Below are positions 1-10,460 of a stretch of 64,000 nucleotides of DNA, piece by piece. Numbering within the stretch: position 1 is the first letter of the stretch; the number at the start of each line of letters is the position of its first letter. The notes under the pieces were generated by a model. The model saw nothing but the letters and a program-made list of their open reading frames with translations, ran no database searches and was not told the DNA's origin. Source of the DNA: Elephas maximus indicus. Taxonomy: Eukaryota; Chordata; Mammalia; Proboscidea; Elephantidae. The position numbers were made by a program, and so were the translations under genes. The stretch lies in the NCBI RefSeq assembly GCF_024166365.1, contig NC_064825.1, positions 103,554,480 to 103,618,479 on the forward strand, read 5' to 3'.

Positions 1-1005
1 TATTATTTGTTTTCTTCTGGTGCCTGATGGATTCTCTTGTTGCTCACTTTCTATTTGTTCAAGTTGTAGGGACAATTCTCTGATTTGGGCTCTTCTTTTT
101 GTATGTGTGCATTTATCGATATAAATTGGCCTCTGAGCACTGCTTTTGCTGTGTCCCAGAGGTTTTGATAGGAAGTATTTTCATTCTCGTTGCATTCTAT
201 GAATTTTCTTATTCCCTCCTTGATGTCTTCTATAACCCAGTCTTTTTTCAGGAGGGTATTGTTCAGTTTCCAAGTATTTGATTTCTTTTCCCTAGTTTTT
301 CTGTTATTGATTTCTAGTTTTATTGCCTTGTGGTCAGAGAAGATGCTTTGTAATATTTCGATATTTTGGATTCTGCAAAGGTTTGTTTTATGACCTAATA
401 TGTGGTCTATTCTAGAGAATGTTCCATGTGTGCTAGAAAAAAAAGTATACTTTGCAGCAGTTGGGTGGAGAGTTCTGTGTAAGTCAATGAGGTCAAGTTG
501 GTTGATTGTTGTAATTAGATCTTCCGTGTCTCTGTTGAGCTTCTTACTGGATGTCCCGTCCTTCTCCGAAAGTCTCCTACTATAATTGTGGAGGTGTCTA
601 TCTCACTTTTCAGTTCTGTTAAAATTTGATTTATGTATCTTGCAGCCCTGTCATTGGGTGCATAAATATTTAATATGGTTATGTCTTCCTGATCAATTGT
701 CCCTTTTCTCATTATATAGTGTCCTTCTTTATCCTTTGTGGTGGATTTAAGTCTAAAGTCTATTTTGTCAGAAATTAAGATTGCTACTCCTGCTCTTTTT
801 TGCTTATTGTTTGCTTGATATATTTTTTTCCATCTTTTGAGTTTTAGTTTGTTTGTGTCTCTAAGTTTAAGGTGTGTCTCTTGTAGGCAGCATATAGCGG
901 ATCGTGTTTCTTTATCCAGTCTGTGACTCTCTGTCTCTTTATTGGTGCATTTAGTCCATTTACATTTAGCATAATTATAGATAAGTATGTGTTTAGTGTT
1001 GTCAT
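1..1005 (-). pseudogene. L1 ORF2 N-terminal part (endonuclease), broken
   Basis: Minus-strand reading gives the apurinic endonuclease domain of L1 ORF2p, which nicks target DNA for target-primed reverse transcription. The start ATG is at 1005-1003 and opens with a typical NVNGLNAPIKRQRV stretch. The blocks CCLQETHL, AGVAILISDKIDF, NIYAPN and IIVGDF follow in order, spread over two frames. The first reading shifts near residue 36, before CCLQETHL, and a second shift follows IIVGDF, where the expected N-x-P motif is replaced by an arginine-rich run. The reverse transcriptase would lie left of position 1. The element family is certain and the copy is clearly inactive. Confidence 0.88.
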
Positions 1006-1459
1006 TTTGATGCCTTTTTATGTGTGTTGTTGACAATTTCATTTTTCCACTTACTTTTTTGTGCTGAGACGTTTTTCTTAGTAACTTGTGTGTTCCTCAT
1101 TTTCATAGTATTTGACTTTATGTTTGCTGAGTCGTTACGTTTTTCTTGGTTTTTATTTTGAGTTATGGAGTTTTTATACCTCTTTGTGGTTACCTTAATA
1201 TTTACCCCTATTTTTCTAAGTAAAAACCTAACTTGTATTGTCCTATATCGCATTGTATCCCTCTCCATATGGCAGTTCTATGCCACCTGTATTTAGTCCC
1301 TCTTTTTGATTATTGTGATCTTTTACATATTGGGTTCAATGATTCCCTGTTTTGAGCATTTTTTTTTAAATTAATCTTAATTTGTTTTTGTGATTTCCCT
1401 ATTTGAGTTGATATCAGGATATTCTGTTCTGTGACCTTGTGTTGTGCTGGTATCTGATA

Positions 1460-2445
1460 TTATTGGTTCTCTGACCAAACAATTTCCTTTAGTATTTCTT
1501 GTAGCTTTGGTTTGGTTTTTGCAAATTCTCTAAGCTTGTGTTTATCTGTAAATATCTTAATTTCACCTTTATATTTCAGAGAGAGTTTTGCTGGATATAT
1601 GATCCTTGGCTGGCAGTTTTTCTCCTTCAGTGCTCTGTATATGTCATCCCATTGCCTTCTTGCCTGCATGGTTTCTGCTGAGTAGTCTGAACTTATTCTT
1701 ATTGATTCTCCCTTGTAGGAGACCTTTCTTTTCTCCCTGGCTGCTTTTCAAATTTTCTCTTTATCTTTGGTTTTGGCAAGTTTAATGATAATATGTCTTG
1801 GTGTTTTTCCTTTTGTATCAATCCCAAATGGGGTTCGATGAGCATCTTGGATAGATATCCTTTCGTCTTTCATGATGTCAGGGAAGTTTTCTGTGAGCAG
1901 ATCTTCAACTATTCTCTCTGTGTTTTCTCTCCTCCCTCCCTGTTCTGGGACTCCAATCACATGCAAGTTATCCTTCTTGATAGAGTCCCACATGATTCTT
2001 AGGGTTTCTTCATTTTTTTAAATTCTTTTATCTGATTTTTTTTTTCAGCTATGTTGGTGTTAATTCCCTGGTCCTGCAGATTTTCCAGTCTGCATTCTAA
2101 TTGCTCGAGTCTGCTCCTCTGACTTCCTATTGCATTGTCTAATTCTGTGATTTTATTGTTAATCTTTTGGATTTCTGAATGCTGTCTCTCTATGGATTCT
2201 TGCAACTTATTAACTTTCCACTATATTCTTGAATAATCTTTTTGAGTTCTTCAACTGTTTTATCAGTGTGTTCCTTGGCTTTTTCTGCAGATTGCCTTAT
2301 TTCATTTCTGAGGTCATTCCTGATGTCTTGAAGCATTCTGTAAATTAGTTTTTTATATTCTGTATCTGATAATTCCAGGACTGTATCTTCATTTGGGGAA
2401 GATTTTGATTCTTTTGTTTGGGGGGGGAGGTTTAGAAGCAGTCAT
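1460..2445 (-). pseudogene. L1 ORF1 (RNA-binding chaperone), broken
   Basis: L1 ORF1p is a trimeric coiled-coil RNA chaperone that coats L1 RNA. Minus-strand pieces appear in the right order: an ATG at 2445-2443 followed by a proline run; a heptad-rich coiled coil near 2205-2000 (IERQHSEIQKINNKITEL); the RRM region near 1993-1748 (NLHVIGVPEQ and RHIIIKLAKTKDKE); and the C-terminal domain at 1669-1460 (MQARRQWDDIYRALKEKNCQ). They lie in different frames. One break is an expanded C run just after the start, and there are shifts or stops between the coiled coil, RRM and C-terminal pieces, so no full ORF1p can be made. Confidence 0.88.
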
Positions 2446-4034
2446 GGTCTGCTTCTTTATGTGGTTTGATATCGACTGTTGCTTCCTTGCCATCATTAAG
2501 ATATTGTAGTGATTTATTCTATATTTGCTCACTGAGTCTTATCTTGTTTTGTTTTCTTTCAACATACGTGGATGGGCTACTAGATTGTGCTGTCTTGATT
2601 GTTGAAGCCCTTGACTTACCTATGACCTATTACCAGGTGGTTTGGGCTGTTACCAGATATATATGCCTGAGTCCATTCACTATTCTTGAGTAGAATCTGA
2701 TTTTGGGTCATCAAGTGCTTGATGCACCCTATTACCATCCACCTTGAGAAGTAGTGGTGATAGCTGTGTGCACCAGATTCTAGTAGCAGCTGGGGTTCAC
2801 ACTCCGGGGGGGCAGGATGCTGACAGGCTTCCCCCAAGTGTCAGTGAGGTAGGTGTGTCTCTATTCCTAAAGCACCTTGGTGGGAGGGCTCTGCAGCTGT
2901 ACCTTAGGCCCCCAATGCAAGTACCTCTACAGATTGGTAGGTGTTACCCTCCTTAGACCCCTAAGGCAGGAGGCTAGGTGGTCTGGGGGGAGCTTCAGCC
3001 CTCAGTTCCCTGTTGTGAGTGAGTGAGGGCTCTGTTGAATACACAGAGATATCAGACCTGGGGAACTTGTCTTTCCAGTAAATCCGCTAAAAAAAAAATG
3101 CAGTCAGATCCCTATCAGAAATGCCTTTGCATTATAATAGCCACCTTGTTCCCTGTAGGGATGAAAGCCCAAGACTGTGGATCACATATGCTTGGCTGGA
3201 GCTGGTTCTGTGTTTTTAGTCCAACTAGGGAAGGATTTTTGGTCCCTGGTTTTTTTGTGGTTGCTTCTTTCAGGCCAGAAGAATGGGTTAGGAAAAGACC
3301 AAAAAAAAGGGGGGAAAGAAAAACCGTGGAGCAGTTCTCCCTCTGGCTCAGGAAATTCCAATGTTAATGAAGCCGCCTGGGAAGGGGAGGGGAGGGTTCA
3401 GAAAAACAGGAGAGAGTAGCACCCCAGAATATAGACAAAGTTACTTATCTTGCTTGGGATGACTATTTTATCTGAGATTCCCGAAGGGCATGTTGCCTAT
3501 GTGTGCTGGCTGGGTAGAGATTGCCCCCCAGGGTCAGGCCCGCAGAAGCCGCAGTCAATTCCTCCACTGCCAGTCCAAACTCAGCGTCAAGTTTCCCCTG
3601 CCGGGACGCTGCACTCCCGGCTCCAAAACCAGTCGCTGCCTCCTGGGGACTTCTCCTCCCGCCAGTGGTTTCACCGCGCCGCCCGCGTGGACTGGCTGGG
3701 CCCCCTCCCAGGGTCAGTTCAGGGGGGTAGGGCTGAGCCCCGTGTTTGCGCCATCACAGGATGTTGGGTTCAGCGTCCCTGTGCCCAGTCCTAAGCCCAG
3801 CGCCAAGGTTACCTGACTGGGATTCTGGCTCCAGGCTCCTAAAACAGTCTCTGCATCCCCGTAGTTGTTCGTTTTCCATCTCTGTCACTCAGGTCAACTC
3901 TTTAAATCTGTGTTTGTTGGTCAGGGTTCGTAGATTGTCATGTATGTGATTGATTCACTTGTTTTTCCGAGTCTTTGTTGCAAGAGGTATCTGACGTAGC
4001 GTCTACCTAGTTAGCCATCTTGCCCCTCCTCCCC
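2446..4034 (-). promoter_or_regulatory. L1 5' UTR / internal promoter, locally CpG-rich
   Basis: About 1.6 kb between the ORF1 start and the element's 5' end. Positions 3480-3850 are clearly GC-rich with many CpGs (for example around 3660-3700), unlike the AT-rich surroundings. A YY1-type aagatggc site lies 14-21 bp from the 5' end on the minus strand. In known L1s this region is the RNA polymerase II promoter, and YY1 sets the start site. Short plus-strand ORFs here encode proline/serine-rich nonsense and look like composition artefacts. Confidence 0.75.
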
Positions 4035-4111
4035 TTAATTTGGTTTTTGTATAATCTGGATACAAAGTGCTTTTATACTTAAATACCTATATGCCTGTAT
4101 ATCTATATCTA
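4035..4111. repeat. Unit Z remnant: flank of the RTE insertion
   Basis: This short stretch (ctggatacaaagtgctt and following) matches the sequence directly left of the RTE fragment in unit A (about 18586-18659) and unit B (about 43255-43327). Shared flanking DNA, not just shared transposon, shows that this is part of another copy of the duplicated unit. Confidence 0.75.
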
Positions 4112-4563
4112 CACCAAAAAGAATTGGTTGACATTCAACAATTTTGGGAGGTAGCATATGAAGAAGAACCACTCGTTCTGAAAGAAGAAGTCCGAGTTGC
4201 ACTGAAGGCATTGGCAAGAAACCAGGCTCCAAAAAGTGACGAAATACCAATTGAAATGTTTCAGCAAATGGATGTAGCACTGGAGGTGCTTACTCGCCAA
4301 TGCTAAGAATTTTGGAAGACAGCTACCTGGCCAACCGACTTGAAGAGATTCATATTTGTGCCCATTCCAAAGAAGGGTGACTGAACAGAAAGTGGAAATT
4401 AGTGAACTTTATCATGAATATCACACACAAGTAAAATTTTGCTGAAGATAATTAAAAAGTGGTTGCAGCAGTACATCAACAGAGAACTGCCAGGAATTCA
4501 GAAGAGAACTTGGAATGAGGGATATCATTGCTAATGTCAGATGGATCTTGGCCAAAAGCAGGG
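4112..4563 (+). mobile_element. RTE/BovB-class LINE fragment (unit Z)
   Basis: Encodes the N-terminal edge of an RTE reverse transcriptase: LKEEVRVALKALARNQAP, then EIPIEMFQQMDVALEVLT, with a stop and a shift soon after. It matches the RTE at 18660 and 43328 but stops abruptly after aaaagcaggga, where L1 3'-UTR sequence starts. The palm (YADD) region and tail are missing. The abrupt RTE-to-L1 junction marks a rearrangement, not a normal truncation. Confidence 0.85.
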
Positions 4564-5443
4564 AACCTCCAGTGTAACTTCAGTACTGAGTTAATAGGGT
4601 GTCCAGGGGCCACCCTCTTGGAGTTTCTCCTGTCTCTGTCAGACCAGCAAGTCTTGTCTTTTTTTTTTTTTTGTGTGTGAATTTGAATTTTGATCTACAT
4701 TATTCTCTTGCTCTGCCCGAGATCTTCCATTGTGATCCCTGTCAGAGCAGTTGCTGGGCATCATGTAGTTGTGCTAAACTCAGTCTGGTGGAGGCTGTGG
4801 TAGATGTGGTCCATTTGTCCTTTGGACTAATCTTTCCCTTGTGTCTATGGTTCTCTTTATTCTCTCTTGCTCCAGATGGGGTGGGACCAGTGGCGTATGT
4901 TGCATAGCTGCTCACAAGTTTGTAAAACCCCAAATGCTACTCACCAAAGTAGGATGTAGAATATTTTCTTTATAAACTATGCTATGCCGATTGAGCTAGA
5001 TGTCCCTGAAGACATCTAGCTCAATCGGCATAGCATAGTTTATAAAGCCCTCAGCCCAGTAACTAGGTTCCTCAGGGAGTTTGGATGTATCTATGAAGCT
5101 TCCATGGCCTTGCCTTGGTCAGGTTGTACTGACTTCACCAGTATTGTACATTGTCTTACCCTTCATCAAAGTTATCACTTATCTACTACCTAGTTAGTGT
5201 TTGTTCCCTTTCCATCTCTCCCCTCCCTCATAACCATCAAAGATTTTTCCTTTCTGTGTGTAAACCTTTTCATGCCTTTTTATAATAGTGGTCTCATACA
5301 GTATTTGTTCTTTTGTGATTGACTTCGCTCAGCACAATGCCCTCCAGGTTCATCTATGTCATGGGATGTTTCACAGATTCATCATTGTTCTTTATGATTT
5401 TGTAGTATTCCACTGTGTGTATGTACTATAGTTTGTTTATCCA
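4564..5443 (-). mobile_element. L1 3' end, hybrid, at the Z|A boundary
   Basis: Minus-strand L1 3' UTR and last part of ORF2, 5'-truncated at ...gtttatcca (5443), the same truncation point and flank as the L1s ending at 30150 and 59134. The left part (to about 4740) resembles the L1 at 54574-56005 ('L1a'), including an 'acctccag..taacttcag' stretch and a long T run. The rest resembles the L1 at 56178-59134 ('L1b'). Both the poly-A end and part of the 3' UTR are missing because of the junction at 4563. It contains the fold-back palindrome at 4968-5047. Confidence 0.82.
4968..5047. repeat. Perfect inverted repeat, 37-bp arms, 6-bp spacer
   Basis: Left arm 4968-5004, spacer 5005-5010 (cctgaa), right arm 5011-5047. 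Comparing the arms base by base gives an exact reverse complement over all 37 positions. The left arm is ordinary L1 sequence also found in the other L1 copies (about 29698-29730). The right arm replaces the normal sequence after 'gatgtccctg', so it was copied back from the left arm. Confidence 0.97.
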
Positions 5444-5499
5444 AGGCCTCGTTTTTGTTACAACATTTTTGGGAAATATAGATAGGATAGCCATAAATT

Positions 5500-5615
5500 C
5501 CATCATTGGGTAACCTTGGATAAATTGGTAGGCTTATCTCAGACTCAGGTTTCCAACTGTAAAATGGAAATAATAATACTGTTAGCAGTTAAGTCTCTTT
5601 ATGATTCAGCTGACA
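5500..5615 (+). repeat. MIR SINE fragment (unit A)
   Basis: Has the MIR core order: 'taaccttggataaatt', then 'ctcagactcagg.ttcc', then 'ctgtaaaatggaaataataat'. Present at the matching place in B and C, so older than the duplication. Confidence 0.7.
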
Positions 5616-6302
5616 AAAAATTTCCAATTCTATACTTTTTAAAAAATAATAGAATTTTTATCTTATGTAACTGAAAAGTCCAAAGGCAGAATAAACTCCT
5701 GGTGAGAATTGACCCAGAAGCTCAAATGTTTCCACTGCCCACTTTCTTTCTTTCTTGTCACTCTGCCTTTGTGATTTTCACAGCTTTTTTAGGCCTCATA
5801 CGGTGGTCCTCTGGAAGGTCATAATTCTCTTTTATCACAAAGTAGCTGCTGCAGTTCTAGACCTCACAGCCTCACCCAACACTATTCAAAACAAAAGCTC
5901 TTTCTCTTCTGCCTGAGATAGAGGAAGCTTTTTTCCTGTAAACCCCTCAAAGGCCTCCCTGCCTTCCTGGCCATGTTACTTTTCCATCCCTGAACCAATA
6001 TTGTGGCCCAGGTGTAGTATATGTAGATCTGATTAAGACAATGAAGGTCTTTCTCTAGGTGTTCTAGATGTTCAGCATTATTTAAATTAAATGAGGGGAG
6101 GGGGAGGAGGTAGAGTGAGGGTGGCATGGTTCCCCAAAGTAAAATCTGGGTAATTTTGACAGGAGTAGAGAAAAATGAATGCTGGAAAGAAAGAAACCAA
6201 CAAACAAAAAAATGCTCAGTATGAAAATTTTCCTTGTAAGGTTGTTGTCAATATTAGAGACAATAGCCGCAAAAAGTCCTATTTAGTGCCTGGCACATAG
6301 TC
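5616..6302. other. Unit A non-coding, mostly unassigned
   Basis: No gene seen. AT-rich sequence with a G-rich run at 6090-6110. The end (about 6225-6302, with gtgcctggcacatag) looks like the 3' part of a plus-strand MIR that runs up to the next SINE. Conserved in B (30316-30978) and C (59301-59963). Confidence 0.5.
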
Positions 6303-6600
6303 GCTGTTGTTAGCTACCATCGAGTTGACCCTGACACATGGTTATCCCATGTACAACAATGTGAAATGCTATGTAACCTTGTGTCATACCCATGATTGGT
6401 TGTGGGTTGGAGTGCTGTGATCCATAGGGTTTTATTAGCTGATTTTCGGAAGTAGATTGTCAGGCTTTTCTTCCTAGTCTGTGTTAGCTTGAAAGCTCCA
6501 CTGAAACCTGTTCACCATCATAGCAACATGCAAGCCTCCGCTGACAGACAGGTGGTGGCTGCACATGAGGTGCGTTGGCTGGGAATAGGTACCCAGCAAA
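6303..6600 (-). mobile_element. Long AfroSINE (unit A)
   Basis: On the minus strand it begins with a tRNA-like head containing a box-B-type 'attcccagccaa' region and ends in the RTE-type tail (gtcaactcgatggtagctaacaac read in reverse). At about 300 bp it is longer than the short AfroSINE copies nearby. The same copy occurs at 30979 and 59964. Confidence 0.8.
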
Positions 6601-7440
6601 CGGCATTTTTTGATCATTGTGATTATCATCATTATAATTATCATCACTTGTGGATGTCTAATGTATAAGTCCAAATAATCTTGAAGTGTAGAATGTTAGC
6701 ATAAGAAAGGACGTGGAGAATAAGCCAGAACAATCTTGTCAATTTAAGGCTGTGGAACTGCACCTTGAAGTGGCGAAGGGAATTGCCTAAAATCGCCCAG
6801 CTGGCAGCCCTGCTCTCAAAGCAGTCCTGTCTTGTCTTCTCCTTTCAGTCTCATGCTCCCATGGTAACTCAAAAAATTGGTGCAAAAAATTTTCTAATAT
6901 CATGTCTTTACCTTCCCTCTCTCAGGGCATAACTAATATATGTTTGTAACTTCTAAAAGTTTCTAACTAAATTAATTGAAAAAGATTTTGAGCTTTTTCC
7001 TGACTCTCATTTCCAAAGTTTCACACTTAAGACAAGAAATTGCATGGGGAATTTGGTCCCCTGATCACAGCATGTGGTTCAAATTATTTTAAATAGTTCA
7101 AGCATCCCCGTATTGAAAAACAATTCTTGGTCTTTTAGTGAGTGAGTGGTTTTTCTAAACTAAAAACAGGATTCAAAATCATTGGTTTGCTGCTTCATGT
7201 AGCTTTTTTCTCTCTCTTTTTTTTCTCTTCCTAAATAGTAGATCTAAAGATTGGCTAGGGGACCAATTTCTTGAATTCTTCCCTTTGTAATTTATCCTCA
7301 CCATCATAGACTGTTCATTTTCTAAAAGATCACAGGGCCTTTGCAATATTGTCATGTGGAGTCAAGGTTTACACTGCTGATTCGTAATAACAATCACAAA
7401 ATCAGTATCACCAGAAAGGAAGCCCAGTATCATGGAAACA
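6601..7440. other. Unit A non-coding, nothing recognised
   Basis: AT-rich sequence without an ORF of note and without a repeat I can name. Matches B (31311-32165) and C (60263-61174) at about 90% by eye, with small indels. Confidence 0.5.
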
Positions 7441-7444
7441 CTTG

Positions 7445-7590
7445 TTTTTCTCTCAGTAACTCGGCCAATAACTACTTGTGTGACCTTGAGAAGTCAAACT
7501 CTCTGGTCCTTAGTTGTTTCGCCTGTTACCTGAAAAGGTTGGATTAATGATCTCCAAACTTCCTTTCAGCCCTAATGTTTCTTTGGTTCA
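7445..7590 (+). repeat. MIR SINE fragment (unit A)
   Basis: Contains 'ctacttgtgtgaccttgag', then 'ctctggtccttagttgtttc', then 'ggttggattaatgatctcc', the usual MIR core order. Found in B (32170-32285) and C (interrupted there by a SINE). Confidence 0.72.
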
Positions 7591-7894
7591 GCTTGGTGGC
7601 TTGTCTGAGATGAAGTGGTTTAGCCCACTGGGGGCCTTCAGTACAGACGACAGAGCTGGATGAAGGAGCCCTGTTTTGAAGCAAGTTTCTTGTGCTGTAG
7701 GACAAATCCCTTCAGTTTCTTCAGCCCAGGACATTCTCTGAAAGACCAGCACTTAAACGGGAGGAGAGCTCTTTGCTGAGCCTAAGGAAAAGAGTTTTCA
7801 CATTCAATTCCTTGCCCTAAGGCTGAATGTTACCCAACGAGGTAGGTGATGCCACACCCAGACGATTTCCCAGGTTGACTGAGTGAATGTAAAA

Positions 7895-8025
7895 CGCTCC
7901 CTGTCACTGTGTGATGTAGGATGAGTCATTTCTCCTCTCTAAGCCTCAGTTTCTGTTTCTGTAAAAGGAGAGGACTGGATATAATGTGTCTTCAAGTCCC
8001 TTTCAGCACTCCTATTCTGGGATTC
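7895..8025 (+). repeat. MIR SINE fragment (unit A)
   Basis: Core motif 'ctctctaagcctcagtttct' followed by 'ctgtaaaaggagaggactgg'. Matching copies at 32620-32750 and 61825-61960. Confidence 0.75.
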
Positions 8026-8231
8026 TATGCAGTAGTGTGTCCAACAGAATAGCTGGAAAGAAGACCTTGTGATATGACTTTGATCTCACAACAATAGGTC
8101 TTCCAGGCTCTCTATCATGTTATTATTTTGTCTTTGTCAGATGTTTCTCATTGGGGCTGTATGTTAGAGTATTAAATTCTACCTGGTTAGGAAACATACC
8201 ATTATTTCACTACCTAGGTTTTTATATCCTT

Positions 8232-8387
8232 AAACACTTTGGCCTTCGAGGTGACTCCGACTCATAGAAACCCTATCGGACAGAGTAGAACTGTCCCACG
8301 GCATTTCCAAGGAGCAGCTGGTAGATTCTAACTGCCGACGTTTTAGTTAGCAACTAAGCTCTTACACACTGCGTTACCAAGGCTCCC
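8232..8387 (-). mobile_element. AfroSINE (unit A)
   Basis: Minus-strand copy with 'gactcatagaaaccctatcg' tail-body, 'gtttccaagg'-like body and a degraded tRNA head ending in 'accaaggctccc'. Shared with B (32936-33069, internally deleted) and C (62140-62294), so inserted before the duplication. Confidence 0.85.
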
Positions 8388-8534
8388 TTTATTCCATGAC
8401 CCTCGTGTGAGAGTTTTATTTGGGAAAGCTACTGCAAGAAGGAGGAGGTAATTTGTTACAACTATCTTTCTCTTGAGCAAGGGGAAAAGAGAAAGTGGAG
8501 AGAAATGTGAATAAATGCCCGGAAGTTTGAGTTA

Positions 8535-8720
8535 ATAATAGCTATCATTTATCAAGATCTTCTGTTAAGTGCTTATATGTTTTATCTCACATTTAGTCCT
8601 TTCACCAACAATGTTAACTATAAATTATTATCTCTTTCAAAAAAAAATAAGCAAACCAGTTCACAAGGACACAGGATGTGGGGTAGTAGAGCCAAGAGTT
8701 GGCTGCTGACTGAAACGATT
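8535..8720 (-). repeat. MIR SINE fragment (unit A)
   Basis: Minus-strand MIR: 'taatagctatcatttatcaag', 'ttaagtgcttatatg', 'atctcacatttagtcctttc', and 'ttattatctctttcaa'. Matches 33212-33392 and 62455-62640. Confidence 0.75.
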
Positions 8721-9584
8721 GCCCTCTTAACCAAACTCAGGCCTGATCTCTGAAGAAGGTGAAAGGGAACTCAGCCAGATGTCCTTGTTCTGTTTTTCCT
8801 TAGTCCTTTTGAGTTCAAGGCACCTAAAACTGTCCTCTCCTCTCAAAGGCAGATCACTGTCCCTCTGGGATTTGTCCATTTCATCCCTTCACAATGATTC
8901 CATGAAATCATTTGATATAATTGTTTTAAATTCCTCAAATGGATTCTTTGTTTTTTAAAATACACATCATGTGGTCTTTTATGGTAACCTTCTCAACAAA
9001 AGGACTTAGATATGACGTGTGTGTGTGTAAGACATTTGGCATTTTATGTGAGAGTTGGAAAATCCATGTCCAAGTAACACTGGATAATACAGAGAAAGAT
9101 GTCTGCTGTGGAACATAATGGTTTTAGGGACTCCCTGGTCCTACTCATGGAAAATAATCTATGAAGTAGACAACATACCTCAGTTGCAAAGCTGTAACAT
9201 GTGTGGCTTTGACCCAGTGGAGCAAAATGCCTATTTGATCATGATTTTACATTTTAGATGAGAAAAAACCTCACCTACATTATATGAGTTCAACACAGGC
9301 TGGAAGAAAAATGTAGACAGACAACTTAAACAATCTAGTTCTTTCTTATCAATCAGTTTATCATCAATCAAGGTTCTACATATACATAGAGAGAGAGAGC
9401 GAGCGAGCACACAAACTGTAATGTTAACGCTTAGGTGCTACAGGGTTCAAAGAGTAACAGACTAAGATTCTGTTCCTGGAGAAAAACAGACTACATAAAA
9501 TCATAGTGAACAATAAAAGACTATACAGAAATAAAGGTTGATGAATTGCATCGTTCCAACTGCAGTGTTGGAAGAATTCCTTCA
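8721..9584. other. Unit A non-coding, nothing recognised except short microsatellites
   Basis: No gene seen. A short (gt)n run lies at about 9018-9030 and an (ag)n/(cgag)n run at about 9390-9407. The second spot is a (ca)n tract in B (34078-34104) and a (tc)n/(ta)n tract in C (63310-63324), so it is a fast-changing microsatellite. Confidence 0.5.
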
Positions 9585-9707
9585 TTTTTAATTAAATTCT
9601 ATTGTTTATCGAGCGCTCACTCTGTGCCTAGTTGTGAGGATACAGAGATGAATAATGTCAGCAAGGAAGACAGATACAAAAATAATAATTATAATAAAAT
9701 ATGCTGA
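9585..9707 (-). repeat. L2-like LINE 3' fragment (unit A)
   Basis: The series 'tgtttatcgagcgctcactctgtgcctagttgtgaggatacagagatgaa' (9602-9651) follows the familiar mammalian L2 3'-end pattern read in reverse. The SINE at 9713 is inserted next to it. The family call is from memory of the pattern only. Confidence 0.5.
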
Positions 9708-9712
9708 ACACT

Positions 9713-9868
9713 GGAGACCCTTGTGGTGTAGTGGTGAAGTGCTACAGCTGCTAACCAAAGGGTTGCGTTCGTATCCACCAGGAGCTCCTTGGAAGTTCTA
9801 TGGGGCAGTTCTACTCTGTCCTAAAGAATCAATATGAGTTGGAATCGCCTCGATGGCAACAGGTTTAT
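9713..9868 (+). mobile_element. AfroSINE (unit A)
   Basis: Head 'ggtgtagtggtgaagtgctac' (box-A region), box-B region at 9763-9780, then 'gcagttctactctgtcct' and tail 'ggaatcgcctcgatggca'. Flanked by atgct(g/a)a.. repeats. The same insertion in unit C has a perfect 12-bp target repeat. Confidence 0.9.
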
Positions 9869-9887
9869 GCTAAATACTCCAGTACCA

Positions 9888-10045
9888 GAAAAATCCATTG
9901 TCATCCAGTTTTTTCTGACTCATAGTGACCCTACAGGACAGAGTGGAAATTCCCCATAGGGTTTCCAAGGAGTGGCTGGTGGATTCCAAATGCCAACCTC
10001 TTGGTTAGCAGCTAAACGCTTAGCCACTGGTGCCACCAGTGCTCC
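9888..10045 (-). mobile_element. AfroSINE (unit A), opposite strand
   Basis: Minus-strand copy ('gactcatagtgaccctacag' to 'gccaccagtgctcc'), lying in the right-hand target repeat of the previous SINE. The pair forms an inverted SINE pair about 330 bp long, shared by A, B and C. Confidence 0.9.
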
Positions 10046-10049
10046 AAAT

Positions 10050-10460
10050 ACTTCGGTAGAGAGATGTAAAAAGTGTGGAAGAAAGAATAAAAGTTAGTTA
10101 GAAAGCTAAGATGTGCACACTAAGTGGAAAAAATATTTTATTTTATTTTTTAGGAACCACATATACAAAGAACAAGTTTGGGAGAATGATATATAGGTCA
10201 GAATGGCTGGGGTATAGGCTCTAGGGAGGGTGATGGCAAGTGAAGCTGGAAAGGTGAATGAGATCCAATTCAAGGAGGGACATATATGCCATGATAATGA
10301 CACTGGACTTGTAGCACTAGAAAGCCATTGATAGATTTCAAGCCTATGCATGTGTTGATCAGACTTGCATTTTAGAGATATAATAGCTTGTATTCATTGA
10401 GGGCTTACTATGAACTGAACACTGTGTGCCTTGTTGCATTTAAAATAAAGAGCACTTAAA
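10050..10460 (-). repeat. L2-like and MIR fragments (unit A)
   Basis: 'gccattgatagatttcaag' and 'cagacttgcattttagag' match a common L2-like 3' pattern. From about 10383, 'tattcattgagggcttactatgaac' reads as a minus-strand MIR end. Family names are tentative. Confidence 0.45.

Larger units (their letters stand above)
1..4034 (-). mobile_element. L1 LINE, 5'-complete, truncated by the window edge
   Basis: On the minus strand this reads as a 5' UTR (4034 down to 2446), ORF1 (2445 to about 1460) and the first third of ORF2 (1005 to 1), which continues off the window. The 5' end is recognisable: a G-rich start followed by aagatggc at 4021-4014, laid out like the start of human L1 with its YY1 site. 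Its 5' UTR is unrelated to that of the plus-strand L1s at 20592 and 45249, so it is a different L1 lineage. Several frameshifts make it non-autonomous. It lies directly beside duplication-unit sequence (4035 onward), so it inserted after that unit formed. Confidence 0.93.

Noticed and set aside
3023-3949. Several proline/serine-rich ORFs (65-114 residues) on the plus strand
   Set aside because: They lie antisense in the CpG-rich L1 5' UTR, overlap each other in three frames and have no recognisable domain.
9380-9412. Short tandem repeats as a CRISPR or satellite array
   Set aside because: Simple di- and tetranucleotide microsatellites, different in each unit, with no spacer structure.
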